A stretch of DNA of 64,000 nucleotides from Flavivirga algicola (GTDB taxonomy: Bacteria > Bacteroidota > Bacteroidia > Flavobacteriales > Flavobacteriaceae): the NCBI RefSeq assembly GCF_012910715.1, contig NZ_JABBHF010000014.1, positions 1 to 64,000 of the forward strand. Reading direction: 5' to 3'. The notes beneath the pieces were generated by a model that was given only the letters and a program-made list of their open reading frames with translations, was not told the origin of the DNA and ran no database searches. The number at the start of each line of letters is the position of its first letter. Position 1 is the first letter of the stretch. The translations under genes and the position numbers were made by a program. Shown here piece after piece: positions 48,313 through 57,580 of this stretch.

Positions 48313-49947
48313 ATGAAGCACTTATTAAAAAAGAAGATCATAATTCCTATACTGGCGTTTACTATCTTTTTTACAGGAACGGCCTTTAAAAATGATTTTT
48401 TCGAGATAGCGAAGCAAATAGAGATATTTACGACGCTTTTTAAAGAACTCAACATGAACTATGTCGATGAGACGAATCCCGGAGATTTAATGGATACTGC
48501 CATTAAGAGCATGCTGGCAGACCTAGATCCGTACACGAACTTTATGAACGAACAGGATGTTGAAGCAGCCAGAATTAATAATACGGGCGATTATACGGGT
48601 ATAGGAGCCAGAGTAAAAACCTTTAAAGATAAATTGGTTATTGTAGAACCTTATAAAGGCTACCCAGCAGATAAAGCAGGTTTAAAAGCTGGAGACGAAA
48701 TTATTAAAGTGGGTGACATCGTTATTGAAACTTATAAAGAAAATGCAGGTGATTTGTTAAAAGGTGCCTCAGACACTCCTGTAGACGTTATTTACAAACG
48801 CCAAGGTAAAACACAAACTGCCACTATAAAAAGAGCTGAAGTAGAAATAAAGGCTGTTCCTCATTTCTCAATGGTTAATGATAAAACTGGCTATATTGTT
48901 TTAAGCAGATTCAATAATAAAGCACATTATGAGACCAATTATGCCTTACGTGATTTAAAGGCACAAGGGGCAGAACGCATTATTCTGGATTTAAGGGGAA
49001 ATCCTGGTGGGCTTCTTAATGAAGCCATTAAAATTGTAAATCTTTTTGTTCCCAAAGGGCAATTGGTAGTCACCACAAAATCTAAAGTAAAAAAATATAA
49101 TAAAACATATTATACAAAAAGCGAACCTATTGATACCAAGATACCTTTAGTCGTTTTAATTGATGGCCATAGTGCTTCGGCAAGTGAAATTGTATCGGGT
49201 TCATTGCAAGATTTAGACCGTGCTGTTATTGTTGGAGCCAGAAGTTTTGGTAAAGGCTTGGTGCAACGCCCCAAACAACTTACCTATGGAACCCAAGTTA
49301 AAATAACTATTTCCAGATATTACACACCTTCTGGTCGATGTATTCAGTCCTTAGATTATTGGAACAGAAATGAAAAGGGTGAGGCCGTTCGTGTAAAACA
49401 GGAAAATTACAATGAGTTTAAAACCAAAAACGGTCGTAAAGTATTTGACGGTGGCGGTGTGTTTCCAGATGTCATTCTTAACGCCTCTAAAAATTCGGCC
49501 ATCACAAATGCGATAGTAAACAGTGACTTAATATTTAATTATGGAACCGATTATTATTATAAACATAACCTAAGTGATATTAATAGTTTAAATCTTACTG
49601 ATGCTGATTTTTCCGATTTTAAAAACTACTTAAAAACTAATAATTTTTCTTTTGAAACCGATACGGAAAAAGCACTTTATAAAGCCTTTGAAACTGCAAC
49701 CAAAGAAGAATTAAATGATAACATTGAAAAAGACTTTAATGCTTTAGTTAATAATTTGAAGGCATCAAAAACCAGTGTTATTGACGAAAACAAGGGTTAT
49801 TTATTAGAATTGTTAACCGAAGATATAGTAAAAAGATATGTATACAGGGAAGGGTTATATGATTATTATAAAGTAAATGATCCTAGAATAAAGAAAGCGA
49901 CAGAAATACTTGGTAATTCATCTATATATCATGACTTTTTAAAGTAA
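48313..49947 (+). CDS. ctpA: S41-family carboxy-terminal processing protease
   Basis: A periplasmic tail-specific protease. It has an N-terminal hydrophobic anchor (IIPILAFTIFFTGTAF), an N-domain (MDTAIKSMLADLDPYTNFM), a PDZ domain (about 100-180, GYPADKAGLKAGDEIIKVGD) and the S41 core (LRGNPGGLLNEAIKI, DGHSASASEIVSGSL, ARSFGKGLVQ). The catalytic Ser lies in SASASE (S287/S289) and the Lys in SFGKG (about K312). Length, 544 aa, is usual. It follows rnpA by 12 bases and is likely cotranscribed. Confidence 0.93.
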   Translation: MKHLLKKKIIIPILAFTIFFTGTAFKNDFFEIAKQIEIFTTLFKELNMNYVDETNPGDLMDTAIKSMLADLDPYTNFMNEQDVEAARINNTGDYTGIGARVKTFKDKLVIVEPYKGYPADKAGLKAGDEIIKVGDIVIETYKENAGDLLKGASDTPVDVIYKRQGKTQTATIKRAEVEIKAVPHFSMVNDKTGYIVLSRFNNKAHYETNYALRDLKAQGAERIILDLRGNPGGLLNEAIKIVNLFVPKGQLVVTTKSKVKKYNKTYYTKSEPIDTKIPLVVLIDGHSASASEIVSGSLQDLDRAVIVGARSFGKGLVQRPKQLTYGTQVKITISRYYTPSGRCIQSLDYWNRNEKGEAVRVKQENYNEFKTKNGRKVFDGGGVFPDVILNASKNSAITNAIVNSDLIFNYGTDYYYKHNLSDINSLNLTDADFSDFKNYLKTNNFSFETDTEKALYKAFETATKEELNDNIEKDFNALVNNLKASKTSVIDENKGYLLELLTEDIVKRYVYREGLYDYYKVNDPRIKKATEILGNSSIYHDFLK

Positions 49948-50014
49948 GATTTACCTATTTCTATATACAAAAAAATTAAAAATAGTATATTTATACCTGT
50001 TCTATTACCCCACT

Positions 50015-50869
50015 ATGAATAAATTATTGGTATTAATATTATTGGCTCTCAACTCTGTTTTTGTATTCTCTCAAAAAGAATTAACGCATGTTGTATATTT
50101 TGATACGGATAAGTACATTCTCCCACCTACAGAAGAAAATCGTTTACTTCTCTTTATTTCAACTTTAACCGACGTAAATATTGAGGCCATTTCTATATTT
50201 GGTTTTTGTGATGACAGAGGAGCAGATACTTATAACTTAAAACTGTCTCAGCAACGTGCCGATGCTATAAAAGCTATTTTTTCCAGCAATGAAATTAGTG
50301 ATGAACTAATTACAAATGTTGATGGAAAAGGTGAAATCCTACTAAAAATCGTAGAAGAAAAAAATATACTAAAAATAAGAGGTTTAAACCGAAAAGTAGA
50401 AATTATAGTCACACCAAAAAAGCCAAAACCAAAACCTGTTAAAAAGAAACCTGTTGCAAAAGTCCCTAAAAAGAAAACAACTCCAGAAGTTATAAAGGGA
50501 GATATTAAAGTTGGCGACAAAATAGTTTTTGAAAACATCCTATTTAAAACTGGTTACAGCCAGGTTACCTATAGTTCTAAAAAAACATTAGAGGCCATTG
50601 CTAAAGCACTTGTAGAGCGCGAAGATATTTACTTCACCATTCAAGGTCATGTGTGCTGTACACAATACAGTAGAGATGCTGTTGATAGAAAAACTAAAAA
50701 ACGCAATTTATCTGAAGCTCGGGCAAAATATGTTTATGATTATTTTGCAAAAAAAGGGGTTGATAAAAAGCGAATGCGCCACCTGGGGATGCGCAGAAAA
50801 TTTCCGCTTGGCGGTGATCCAAAATACGACAGACGTGTTGAAATTTTAATAACCTATGTGGGTAAATAG
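50015..50869 (+). CDS. OmpA-like protein with tandem OmpA domains, 284 aa
   Basis: After the signal peptide (MNKLLVLILLALNSVFVFSQ) come two OmpA/MotB-like peptidoglycan-binding domains. The first covers about 25-130 (VVYFDTDKYILPPTEENRLLLFI, FGFCDDRGADTYNLKLSQQRADAIKAIF). The second covers about 170-283 (IVFENILFKTGYSQVTYSS, FTIQGHVCCTQYSRDAVDRK, LSEARAKYVYDYF). They are joined by a Lys/Pro-rich linker. The second domain is the better match. There is no barrel. The gene overlaps the next one by 14 bases, suggesting coupled translation with the T9SS LRR protein. Confidence 0.85.
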   Translation: MNKLLVLILLALNSVFVFSQKELTHVVYFDTDKYILPPTEENRLLLFISTLTDVNIEAISIFGFCDDRGADTYNLKLSQQRADAIKAIFSSNEISDELITNVDGKGEILLKIVEEKNILKIRGLNRKVEIIVTPKKPKPKPVKKKPVAKVPKKKTTPEVIKGDIKVGDKIVFENILFKTGYSQVTYSSKKTLEAIAKALVEREDIYFTIQGHVCCTQYSRDAVDRKTKKRNLSEARAKYVYDYFAKKGVDKKRMRHLGMRRKFPLGGDPKYDRRVEILITYVGK

Positions 50870-52208
50870 AAAATACTCATGCAGTTTAGTTTTTGTTTTA
50901 CTAAGTTGTATTGGTATTTCCCAAAACACATCCATTCCAGACCCTAATTTTGAACAAGCACTTATTGATCTGGGAGTCGATAGTGATGGCATTATAAATG
51001 GTACTGTTTTAACAGCAGATATTAGTACGGAAACATCACTTAATATTGAAAATTATAATATTCAAAATTTAAGTGGTATTGAGGAATTTAGTGCTTTAGA
51101 AGAACTCTTTTGTGGTAATAATCAATTAGCAAATATAGATGTTACTCAAAATTCAAATCTGCAAATTTTTTGGTGCGAATCTAATCAACTAACCAATTTG
51201 GATGTTACTCAAAATCCAGGTTTAATTTCACTAAGGTGTGAAAATAATGCACTAGCTAATTTAGATGTTACTCAAAACCCAAATCTAAATGTTTTGGCTT
51301 GTGAAAATAATCAATTAACATCTCTAAATGTTTCTCAAAATACCACATTAAGTAGATTTCTGTCTGGTAATAACCTATTAAGTAATTTAGATCTATCCAA
51401 TAATTTAAGTTTAACTTTTTTTACTTGTGAAAATAATCAATTAACTAATTTAAATCTCTCTTTAAATAACCAATTAATCCAATTAAATTGTGCATTTAAT
51501 GGGCTAACAGAATTGGATTTATCTAATAACCCCAGATTAGCACAACTAGATTGTAGCAATAATAATCTCTGTAGATTAAATATTAGAAATGGGAACAATG
51601 GGAATGTTAATACCATGGATTTTAGAGCTAATCCCAATTTAAACTGTGTTGTTGTTGATAATCCTTCTGGAAATCATTCAACTTGGGAGCCCGTTTCTTT
51701 TTCGAATTATATAGCCTCTCAAAATGATTGTGGGAATTTTGTAAATGTAGACTCTCTAGAAAATGTTATAACCAATACATCTTATATATTACCTGCATTA
51801 ACAAACGGAAACTACTTTACAGAGTCTGGAGGAAGTGGTTTTCCATTTAGTGTTGGAGATATTATTACAACCTCATTAACCCTATATATTTACAACGAAA
51901 CAGCATGTGATAGCAATGAATCTAGTTTTAGCGTATTAATTATCGATGAAGATTATTACATCCCAAAATACTTTACACCAAATAACGACGGATACCATGA
52001 TGTATGGCAAGTTTTTGACACCAATAACTCTATAAAAACGGTAAATATCTTCGATAAATATGGAAAACTGTTAAAGTCATTACCTCCTAATGCTCCTGGT
52101 TGGAATGGTACTTTTAACGGAGAACTTTTACATACAGACGATTATTGGTATGTTATTACCCTTAATTCTGGTGAAATTGTTAGGGGACATTTTACTTTAA
52201 AACGTTGA
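50856..52208 (+). CDS. T9SS type B leucine-rich-repeat surface protein
   Basis: A secreted protein of 450 aa. The signal peptide is MWVNRKYSCSLVFVLLSCIGISQ. About eight leucine-rich repeats of near 21 residues (pattern LxxLxCxNNxLTxLDVxxNPxL) run from about 75 to 245. The C-terminus is a gliding-motility/T9SS type B sorting domain: YYIPKYFTPNNDGYHDVWQV, NSIKTVNIFDKYGKLLKSL, APGWNGTFNGELLHTDDYWY and a final IVRGHFTLKR. The repeats probably mediate surface binding. The gene overlaps the OmpA gene by 14 bases, an unusual tight link. Confidence 0.9.
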   Translation: MWVNRKYSCSLVFVLLSCIGISQNTSIPDPNFEQALIDLGVDSDGIINGTVLTADISTETSLNIENYNIQNLSGIEEFSALEELFCGNNQLANIDVTQNSNLQIFWCESNQLTNLDVTQNPGLISLRCENNALANLDVTQNPNLNVLACENNQLTSLNVSQNTTLSRFLSGNNLLSNLDLSNNLSLTFFTCENNQLTNLNLSLNNQLIQLNCAFNGLTELDLSNNPRLAQLDCSNNNLCRLNIRNGNNGNVNTMDFRANPNLNCVVVDNPSGNHSTWEPVSFSNYIASQNDCGNFVNVDSLENVITNTSYILPALTNGNYFTESGGSGFPFSVGDIITTSLTLYIYNETACDSNESSFSVLIIDEDYYIPKYFTPNNDGYHDVWQVFDTNNSIKTVNIFDKYGKLLKSLPPNAPGWNGTFNGELLHTDDYWYVITLNSGEIVRGHFTLKR

Positions 52209-52212
52209 TTAT

Positions 52213-52656
52213 TTATTCCTTAATCATTATAATATGTGGAATACCATCATCTAAAAATTCTTCACCAACTTGGATAAAACCAAAATTAGAATAGAACTTT
52301 TTTAAATAGGATTGAGCCATAATTCTAACTGACGTGGTATTATAATGATCTTTAATAGCCTCAATAGATTTTTTCATGATAATATGACCATATTTAAAGT
52401 CTCGCTTTTCTTTAGCAACAATTACACGCCCCATACTGGATTCAGCATAATAATCCCCAGGTTTAAAAATACGCGCATAAGCGACTATTTTTTTGTCTAT
52501 ATAGCCCAAAATATGCAAAGCTTTAAAATCTTTTCCATCTATATCTCTATACAAACAATCTTGCTCTATAACAAATATGTCACTGCGCAGTTGTAACAAA
52601 TCATATAATTCTCGCTTAGTTAATGCTTCAAATGTTTTTACTTGTGTTTTTAACAT
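52213..52656 (-). CDS. ElaA-like GNAT acetyltransferase
   Basis: The sequence fits the ElaA family: YDLLQLRSDIFVIEQDCLYRDIDGKD, HILGYIDKKIVAYARIF, SSMGRVIVAKEKRDFKYGHIIMKKSIE (acetyl-CoA loop), and IMAQSYLKKFYSNFGFIQVGEEFLDDGIPHIIM. Length, 147 aa, is usual. It is convergent with the T9SS protein; only 4 bases separate the stops. The acceptor is not known for this family. Confidence 0.88.
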   Translation of the reverse strand: MLKTQVKTFEALTKRELYDLLQLRSDIFVIEQDCLYRDIDGKDFKALHILGYIDKKIVAYARIFKPGDYYAESSMGRVIVAKEKRDFKYGHIIMKKSIEAIKDHYNTTSVRIMAQSYLKKFYSNFGFIQVGEEFLDDGIPHIIMIKE

Positions 52657-52762
52657 GTTTTATAAAGTTGATCTGTCATTCTCATGAATACCTAAAATGT
52701 AACTGCCTGCACTGAGCGTAATCGATATGTAATAATTCGTTTAATTTTAGTTTTAATTCAAG

Positions 52763-52790
52763 AGATTCCTACCTACCTCCGCAGGAATGG
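52763..52790. repeat. REP-like hairpin downstream of the CDF gene
   Basis: GATTCCT and AGGAAT flank a short GC-richer core (ACCTACCTCCGC), making a small imperfect palindrome. Such units are common as dispersed repeats in Flavobacteriaceae and can act as transcript-end hairpins. The region from 52657 to 52762 shows nothing else. Confidence 0.4.
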
Positions 52791-52792
52791 CA

Positions 52793-53710
52793 TTAATCCT
52801 GCACAATCACATCTTTAACATCATCCTTCCCAAATTCTGGCTGGATATTCACGTGATTAATATCATATTTATTGAAAACCAAATCTTCTATTTTATGTAA
52901 AATAACATCAAATTGAGACAGGGTTATATCGTTATTAAAATCAATATGTGCTTCTAAATGAATTTCTTCTTCATTTAATTGCCAAACATGGACATGATGT
53001 ACATTTTTAATGCTTTCAAAAGCATTTATTTCGGAAACTATTTGACTTATGGGAATATCATCTGGAGTGAATAACATCAACACTTTAGTAGAGCTCTTTA
53101 ATAAATCGAACCCCATCCAAATTAAATAAACTGCTATTGCAAATGTTAAGACACTATCTACCCAATATAGTTGATAATATTTCATTAACAGCCCCCCAAT
53201 AAGTACAGCAATACTGGCCATCATATCTGTTAATAAATGCAGATAAGCGCTTTTCATATTCATATTAGATTTTGAATCTCTTTTTAATAAAAGCACACTT
53301 AAACCATTTGCTACAATCCCTAAAATGGATAACCAAATAACTAAATTAGATTCAATTTCTTCTGGATTTTGAAACCTTTTAATGGCCTCAATAATTAACA
53401 AAATTGCAACAATTATTAATGTGGATGCATTTATAAATGCTGCTAATATTTCTGCACGTTTATACCCAAATGTTCTATGAATTGAAGCTTTTTTTTTAGA
53501 TAACTTATTAGCTATGTAACTAACCACCAAAGAAAGGACATCACTAAAATTATGTAAGGCGTCGCTCAATAATGCTAAACTACCCGAAACAATACCACCT
53601 ATTACTTGCGCTGCCGTAATAAGAATATTTAATAAAATAGATATAAAAAGATTACGTCCTTTTAGGTCGTTATGAGCGTGAGTGTGATTATGAGTATGTG
53701 AATGACCCAT
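52793..53710 (-). CDS. Cation diffusion facilitator (zinc transporter-like)
   Basis: This inner-membrane proton/metal antiporter has a His-rich N-terminus (MGHSHTHNHTHAHNDLKGR) and six membrane helices. The transport-site residues are in ALLSDALHNFSDVLSLVVSYI (DxxHNFSD: D, H and D ligands) and LHLLTDMMASIAVL (HxxxD). The cytoplasmic domain has HVHVWQLNEEEIHLEAHI. At 305 aa it is of normal size and resembles the CzcD/ZitB group. It directly follows rpiB (stop of rpiB to ATG, 0 bases), so the two are coupled. Likely substrates are Zn, Co or Cd. Confidence 0.92.
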   Translation of the reverse strand: MGHSHTHNHTHAHNDLKGRNLFISILLNILITAAQVIGGIVSGSLALLSDALHNFSDVLSLVVSYIANKLSKKKASIHRTFGYKRAEILAAFINASTLIIVAILLIIEAIKRFQNPEEIESNLVIWLSILGIVANGLSVLLLKRDSKSNMNMKSAYLHLLTDMMASIAVLIGGLLMKYYQLYWVDSVLTFAIAVYLIWMGFDLLKSSTKVLMLFTPDDIPISQIVSEINAFESIKNVHHVHVWQLNEEEIHLEAHIDFNNDITLSQFDVILHKIEDLVFNKYDINHVNIQPEFGKDDVKDVIVQD

Positions 53711-54145
53711 TTAACAAGATAGCGGAATTTTATCTATCCTGTTTTGGTGTCTTCCACCTTCAAATTCGGTATTCAAAAATGTTTCTACCATTTGTAAGGC
53801 TTGCGGAATAGCTGTATAACGCGCTGGGATACATAAAATATTCGCATTGTTATGTTGTCTTATCAACTCGACAATCTCTTTTGTCCAACATAAACCAGCA
53901 CGTACTTTTTGATATTTATTTGCTGTCATAGCAACACCATTTGCACTACCACATATTAAAATACCAAAATCTACTTTTTTATTTTCAACATCTTGAGCTA
54001 CAGGATGTACAAAATCTGGATAATCTACACTATCATTAGCATCGGTTCCGTAGTTATTAACAACATGGCCTTTATCTTCTAAATACTGCGTGATTGCAAA
54101 TTTATAATCTGTTCCTGCGTGATCGTTACCTATAGAAATTGTCAT
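53711..54145 (-). CDS. rpiB: Ribose-5-phosphate isomerase B
   Basis: RpiB interconverts ribose-5-phosphate and ribulose-5-phosphate in the pentose phosphate pathway. The family motif set is complete: ISIGNDHAGTDYKFAI, YGTDANDSVDYPDF, VDFGILICGSANGVAMTANK (with the catalytic Cys in LICGSANG) and VRAGLCWTKEIVELIRQHNNANILCIPARY. Length, 144 aa, is normal. It is the first gene of a two-gene unit with the CDF transporter and borders a long AT-rich gene-free gap. Confidence 0.95.
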   Translation of the reverse strand: MTISIGNDHAGTDYKFAITQYLEDKGHVVNNYGTDANDSVDYPDFVHPVAQDVENKKVDFGILICGSANGVAMTANKYQKVRAGLCWTKEIVELIRQHNNANILCIPARYTAIPQALQMVETFLNTEFEGGRHQNRIDKIPLSC

Positions 54146-55250
54146 GGTTTTATTATCTTTTTTTATAGGCTATAAAGGTACTAACTATATATTAAAAATA
54201 ACGAATGTCTTTTGTTAGATATATTAAAGGATTCTTTATGAAAATCAAGTTTTAAACCATATTTTATAATTTTAAGTACATGTTAATAATAAGTAATGTG
54301 TGTTACTATATTAATTACTTGTTAATAAGTGTTCATTACTTTCTAAAAGAAAAATATTGTTAATCCATTTATTTTTTCAATCAAGAATAAACATGAGTTT
54401 TCCAAAAATTTAAATTACTTTTTTTAGCAATGTTATTAGACAAAAAATAACAGATGTGAACACAAAATAAAGGAATAGTTATTAGAAAAAGTTGTTAGTT
54501 TGAGTTGTTAACAAGTGTGTATATAAATTTTAAAATCATTAAAAATGAACCTATTAAAATAATTTATATTGTTAATTAACTATTAATAGAAAGTAAATTA
54601 ATTGTTATCAAAATAAAATTTAAAAAAGTTATCCTAACTATTAACACACTATAATAACCATTATTATTTTTTTAAATTTTTAAAAGAAAATAGTATTATA
54701 CTATATAATGTGAATAACTCTAATTTTTCATTTTATAGAGACGAGTTTTTAATATTTTGAAAAGTATATTATTTAATTTGGTTTCTAATTCAAAGTCAAT
54801 GGGGCTATCTATGATCAAAATGGATAAATTAAATATAGACTATATTAGAGCCCTTATATAGAAGATATAGTGATGAATGATATAATATAACTTATTTAAT
54901 CAATTTGAGACCTTTATAGTGATGTTAAATAGTGTTTATAATAAACTAGGCTAGCATCGACTTTATTTTGCATAGAATGCCATAGAGAAAAGAGCATAGA
55001 TGGGTTTTAGTATGAAGATATAAGAAGTTTTATAAAAATAGGTTATAATTATATATAAGAAAAAACTTACTTATAATATTTACTATTGCTGTATATTTTG
55101 AAAAGAAGAATTTACTTTAGCTTCTATGGTTCTTCAAAAAATATAAAAGATTCATACTCTTTTTAGATGACTATAAGCTAATACAAAGTTGTATTAAAAC
55201 AAAAATCCCGGCCAAGGCCAGGATATAATTTATTTTACTAATTTGATTTA
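54146..55250. other. 1.1-kb AT-rich gene-free gap, possible origin region
   Basis: No ORF, tRNA or rRNA is seen. The gap is strongly AT-rich. It includes a perfect TTATTCACA (reverse strand, 54710-54718), which matches the TTATNCACA DnaA box. Weaker relatives and repeats include TGTTAATAA (54280), TTGTTAATAAGTG (54319), TGTTAACAAGTGTG (54507) and TTATCCTAA (54630). AT clusters such as TTATTATTTTTTTAAATTTT could unwind. The flanking strand bias does not look divergent, so an origin is only a possibility. Confidence 0.3.
55205..55224 (-). terminator. Terminator after the OmpH-like gene
   Basis: On the minus strand ATCCTGGCC and GGCCGGGAT form a near-perfect stem (one wobble) around TT, followed by TTTTTGTTTT. 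It lies 27 bases beyond the stop. Confidence 0.85.
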
Positions 55251-55766
55251 TTACTTTTTATAGTCGGCGTTTAAGGCATCTAAAATAGTTTGTGTTAAAT
55301 CGTTTTCATCGGTGCCATATAAAACCGTTGCTGCAGCATCACTGGTTCCTAATATGTAAGTATAGCCATTTTTCTTTCCATAATCTTTAACAAAGTCTTT
55401 TACTTTTATGATTACAGAATCTATTTCGGTTTGAAAAGCTTGAGTTAACTGTTGTTGCTCAAATTGCATTTGTTGTTGCAATACTTGTTGCTTTTGTTGT
55501 AAACCACCCATCAATTCTTGTGCCTTTTTCTTTGATGATTTTTGAGCAGTTAATTGTGTTTGTTGCACCTCTAATTGAAATGCTTGCCCAATACTATCTG
55601 CTTTCTTTTTAAAGGCCTCCTCTTTTGCTTGAAATTTTGTTTCTAAATCTTTTTTCTCTTGAAAATCATTTATAAGAAGACTATTATCTATAAATCCGAT
55701 TTTTTTTTCTTTTTGACAAGAAGTAAAAGCTACGGCTACTAATAATACATAAAGTATATTTTTCAT
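55251..55766 (-). CDS. OmpH/Skp-like periplasmic chaperone lipoprotein
   Basis: The N-terminus MKNILYVLLVAVAFTSCQKE has a lipobox cysteine. The protein is OmpH/Skp-like: KIGFIDNSLLINDFQEKKDLE opens the core, a Gln/Lys-rich coiled coil covers about 45-120 (FQLEVQQTQLTAQKSSKKKA, QVLQQQMQFEQQQLTQAF) and VKDFVKDYGKKNGYTYILGTSDAAATVLYGTDENDLT closes it. Members bind unfolded outer-membrane proteins. The 171-aa length is normal. A -7 promoter-like box TATTTTTG (minus strand, 55797-55790) lies 24 bases upstream of the ATG. Confidence 0.88.
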   Translation of the reverse strand: MKNILYVLLVAVAFTSCQKEKKIGFIDNSLLINDFQEKKDLETKFQAKEEAFKKKADSIGQAFQLEVQQTQLTAQKSSKKKAQELMGGLQQKQQVLQQQMQFEQQQLTQAFQTEIDSVIIKVKDFVKDYGKKNGYTYILGTSDAAATVLYGTDENDLTQTILDALNADYKK

Positions 55767-55994
55767 TTTATCGTTTTTTAAAATCTGAACAAAAATAGTA
55801 AAGTAGTTCAGAATTTTGATAAATTATGCTTCGAATTTGATTTATAATTATTATTTATAGCATTATTTTATTTGAATAATTAATATCTATTAATTATAAA
55901 GTCTTTTAAAGCGATTTAAGAGGGTTTTAAAATATAGGTTAGTATTTGGTTATTTCATATCATGTAAGACTACATAAGCCTATTAAAATAGATT

Positions 55995-56846
55995 TTAGCT
56001 ATTTTTAATGATATAAATTAAAGAAGAAGCCTCTTTTGATCTAATCGCTTTTAAATTTGAAAGCAACCCTATATAAAATGCTTTTATAGGTTTCATTTTT
56101 CCATGCTTATACTTTTCAGAAAGTAGGCTTACATAAAATGCATCAAAAAGCATGGGTTTTATTTTTAGGACTTCCATCGAAACTTTTAAAACTAATTTAG
56201 AAATAGATGTTTTATCAAAATGCCAAAGGTGTCTAGGTACATCATAAGCTGCCCAAAACTCTTTATAATGTTTCGCATCGTAACTTTTATAATTTGGGAC
56301 GGCTATTATTAAAGTACCATCAGGTTTTAATAATTTCTTAAAAATAGAAATATGATCTTCTAAATTCGGCAAATGCTCTAACACGTGCCAAAGTGTAATA
56401 ACATCAAAACTCGATGTTTCAAATTTTGAAAGTTGTTCAGTTTCAAAAACAGCATCATGAGTTTTTTTATTAGCTATCTCTCGAGCTTGTTCGTTAGGTT
56501 CAATTCCAAAAACCTTCCAATTATTTTGTTTGGCAGTTTGTAAAAAATCGCCTGTACCACATCCAACATCTAAAAGTTTTTTTTCTTTTGAAGAAAAAGA
56601 ATTAACTAAATTGAGTTTCTTTTTTAATGAAATTTGTCTTATTAAATGATAGACTTTTTCAAACAAATTTCGTTGAGAATCGGTATGTGAAATATAATCT
56701 TCACTTTTATAATAATCGGGTAATTTTTCTAAAGATGGTTGAGGTATTGTTTCAAGAAAACCATATTCAGAATTTTTAATTAATTCGAACGATTCTTTAG
56801 AAACAGAATAATCCTTGACTTTTAAGTGAAATGATTTATTTCTCAT
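55995..56846 (-). CDS. Class I SAM-dependent methyltransferase, 283 aa
   Basis: A Methyltransf_23-type enzyme. Motif I is LLDVGCGTGDFLQTAKQNNWKVFGIEPN (about 91-118), motif II SFDVITLWHVLEHLPN, and motif III LLKPDGTLIIAVPNY. The N-terminal region (YGFLETIPQPSLEKLPDYYKSEDYISHT) is characteristic of the group that acts on sugar or lipid precursors. The acceptor is unknown. No neighbour is clearly functionally linked. Confidence 0.88.
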   Translation of the reverse strand: MRNKSFHLKVKDYSVSKESFELIKNSEYGFLETIPQPSLEKLPDYYKSEDYISHTDSQRNLFEKVYHLIRQISLKKKLNLVNSFSSKEKKLLDVGCGTGDFLQTAKQNNWKVFGIEPNEQAREIANKKTHDAVFETEQLSKFETSSFDVITLWHVLEHLPNLEDHISIFKKLLKPDGTLIIAVPNYKSYDAKHYKEFWAAYDVPRHLWHFDKTSISKLVLKVSMEVLKIKPMLFDAFYVSLLSEKYKHGKMKPIKAFYIGLLSNLKAIRSKEASSLIYIIKNS

Positions 56847-56920
56847 TAAGGTAATTCTAACATGTAATCAATAAAAAGAAAAGCCAAATCTACAAATTCA
56901 ATATAAATTACACTAGTATT

Positions 56921-57470
56921 TTAATTTACTTCTTTATATAAATTAATTGCTTTTAAATATTTTAAAGCACCTTTTTTGCTAGGTCGTGAATGATACCTTT
57001 TAGATAAGGATGATTTTTTTAATCCAATTTAAGAGTTTAGTTCTATTAAGAGAAAAAACAGTATCATTGAAAACATTATATTTTATAATTTCAATACTTG
57101 TAATTTTCTTCTCTTTAAACCTAATAATTGGTGCCTCGTAAAGAAATAGAATCCTTTTGTCTTTTTGCGAATTTTTGTTTTAACGAAACTATTTTTTCTT
57201 CAATTTTTAAGACTTCATACTCTGGTTCAAAGACAGCATCCCATTTTAAAATTTTATAAATTCCTCTTGAGAAAAGGCTTTTTTATAATCGATTTCTTTT
57301 GTTACTAAACTATCGATTAGCAATGTTGAAATTTTAGAATAATCAGAATTATTTAGTTTCTTGTATTATGTTTTTGCAATTTTTATTTTATCATTTTTAC
57401 TTTTGCAGGACATAGCACTTATAGATAAAAACAACAATATTATTAAGATTATTCTCTTTTTAATTTATGG
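56921..57470 (-). pseudogene. Degraded lipoprotein gene with several frameshifts
   Basis: A lipobox-bearing start (RIILIILLFLSISAMSC) is followed by readable pieces in three frames: ISTLLIDSLVTKEIDYKKAF, then WDAVFEPEYEVLKIEEKIVS, then ITSIEIIKYNVFNDTVFSLN, then SKRYHSRPSKKGALKYLKAI ending at a TAA (56921). At least one internal stop and three shifts break it. The shifts fall near A/T runs, so either sequencing error or real decay is possible. No function can be assigned. Confidence 0.6.
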
Positions 57471-57557
57471 TTTACATCAAAAATATTTGATGTTCTGAGT
57501 CTGTATTTCTATTTAAATACAGACTCTCGTATAAACGGAAATCTAAAATCGTAAAAC

Positions 57558-57571
57558 GTTCCACGTGGAAC
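57558..57571. promoter_or_regulatory. parS-like palindrome downstream of mnmG
   Basis: GTTCCACGTGGAAC is a perfect 14-bp palindrome 10 bases past the mnmG stop. The wider 16-mer (CGTTCCACGTGGAACA) differs by one base from TGTTCCACGTGGAACA. It closely matches the ParB-binding parS consensus TGTTtCACGTGaAACA. A second site is at 59476. Confidence 0.6.
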
Positions 57572-57580
57572 ACTTATAAA

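Noticed and set aside
54146-55250. Small ORFs and promoters in the AT-rich gap.
   Set aside because: Frames are short, lack ribosome-binding context and show no domain. They look like chance openings in AT-rich DNA.
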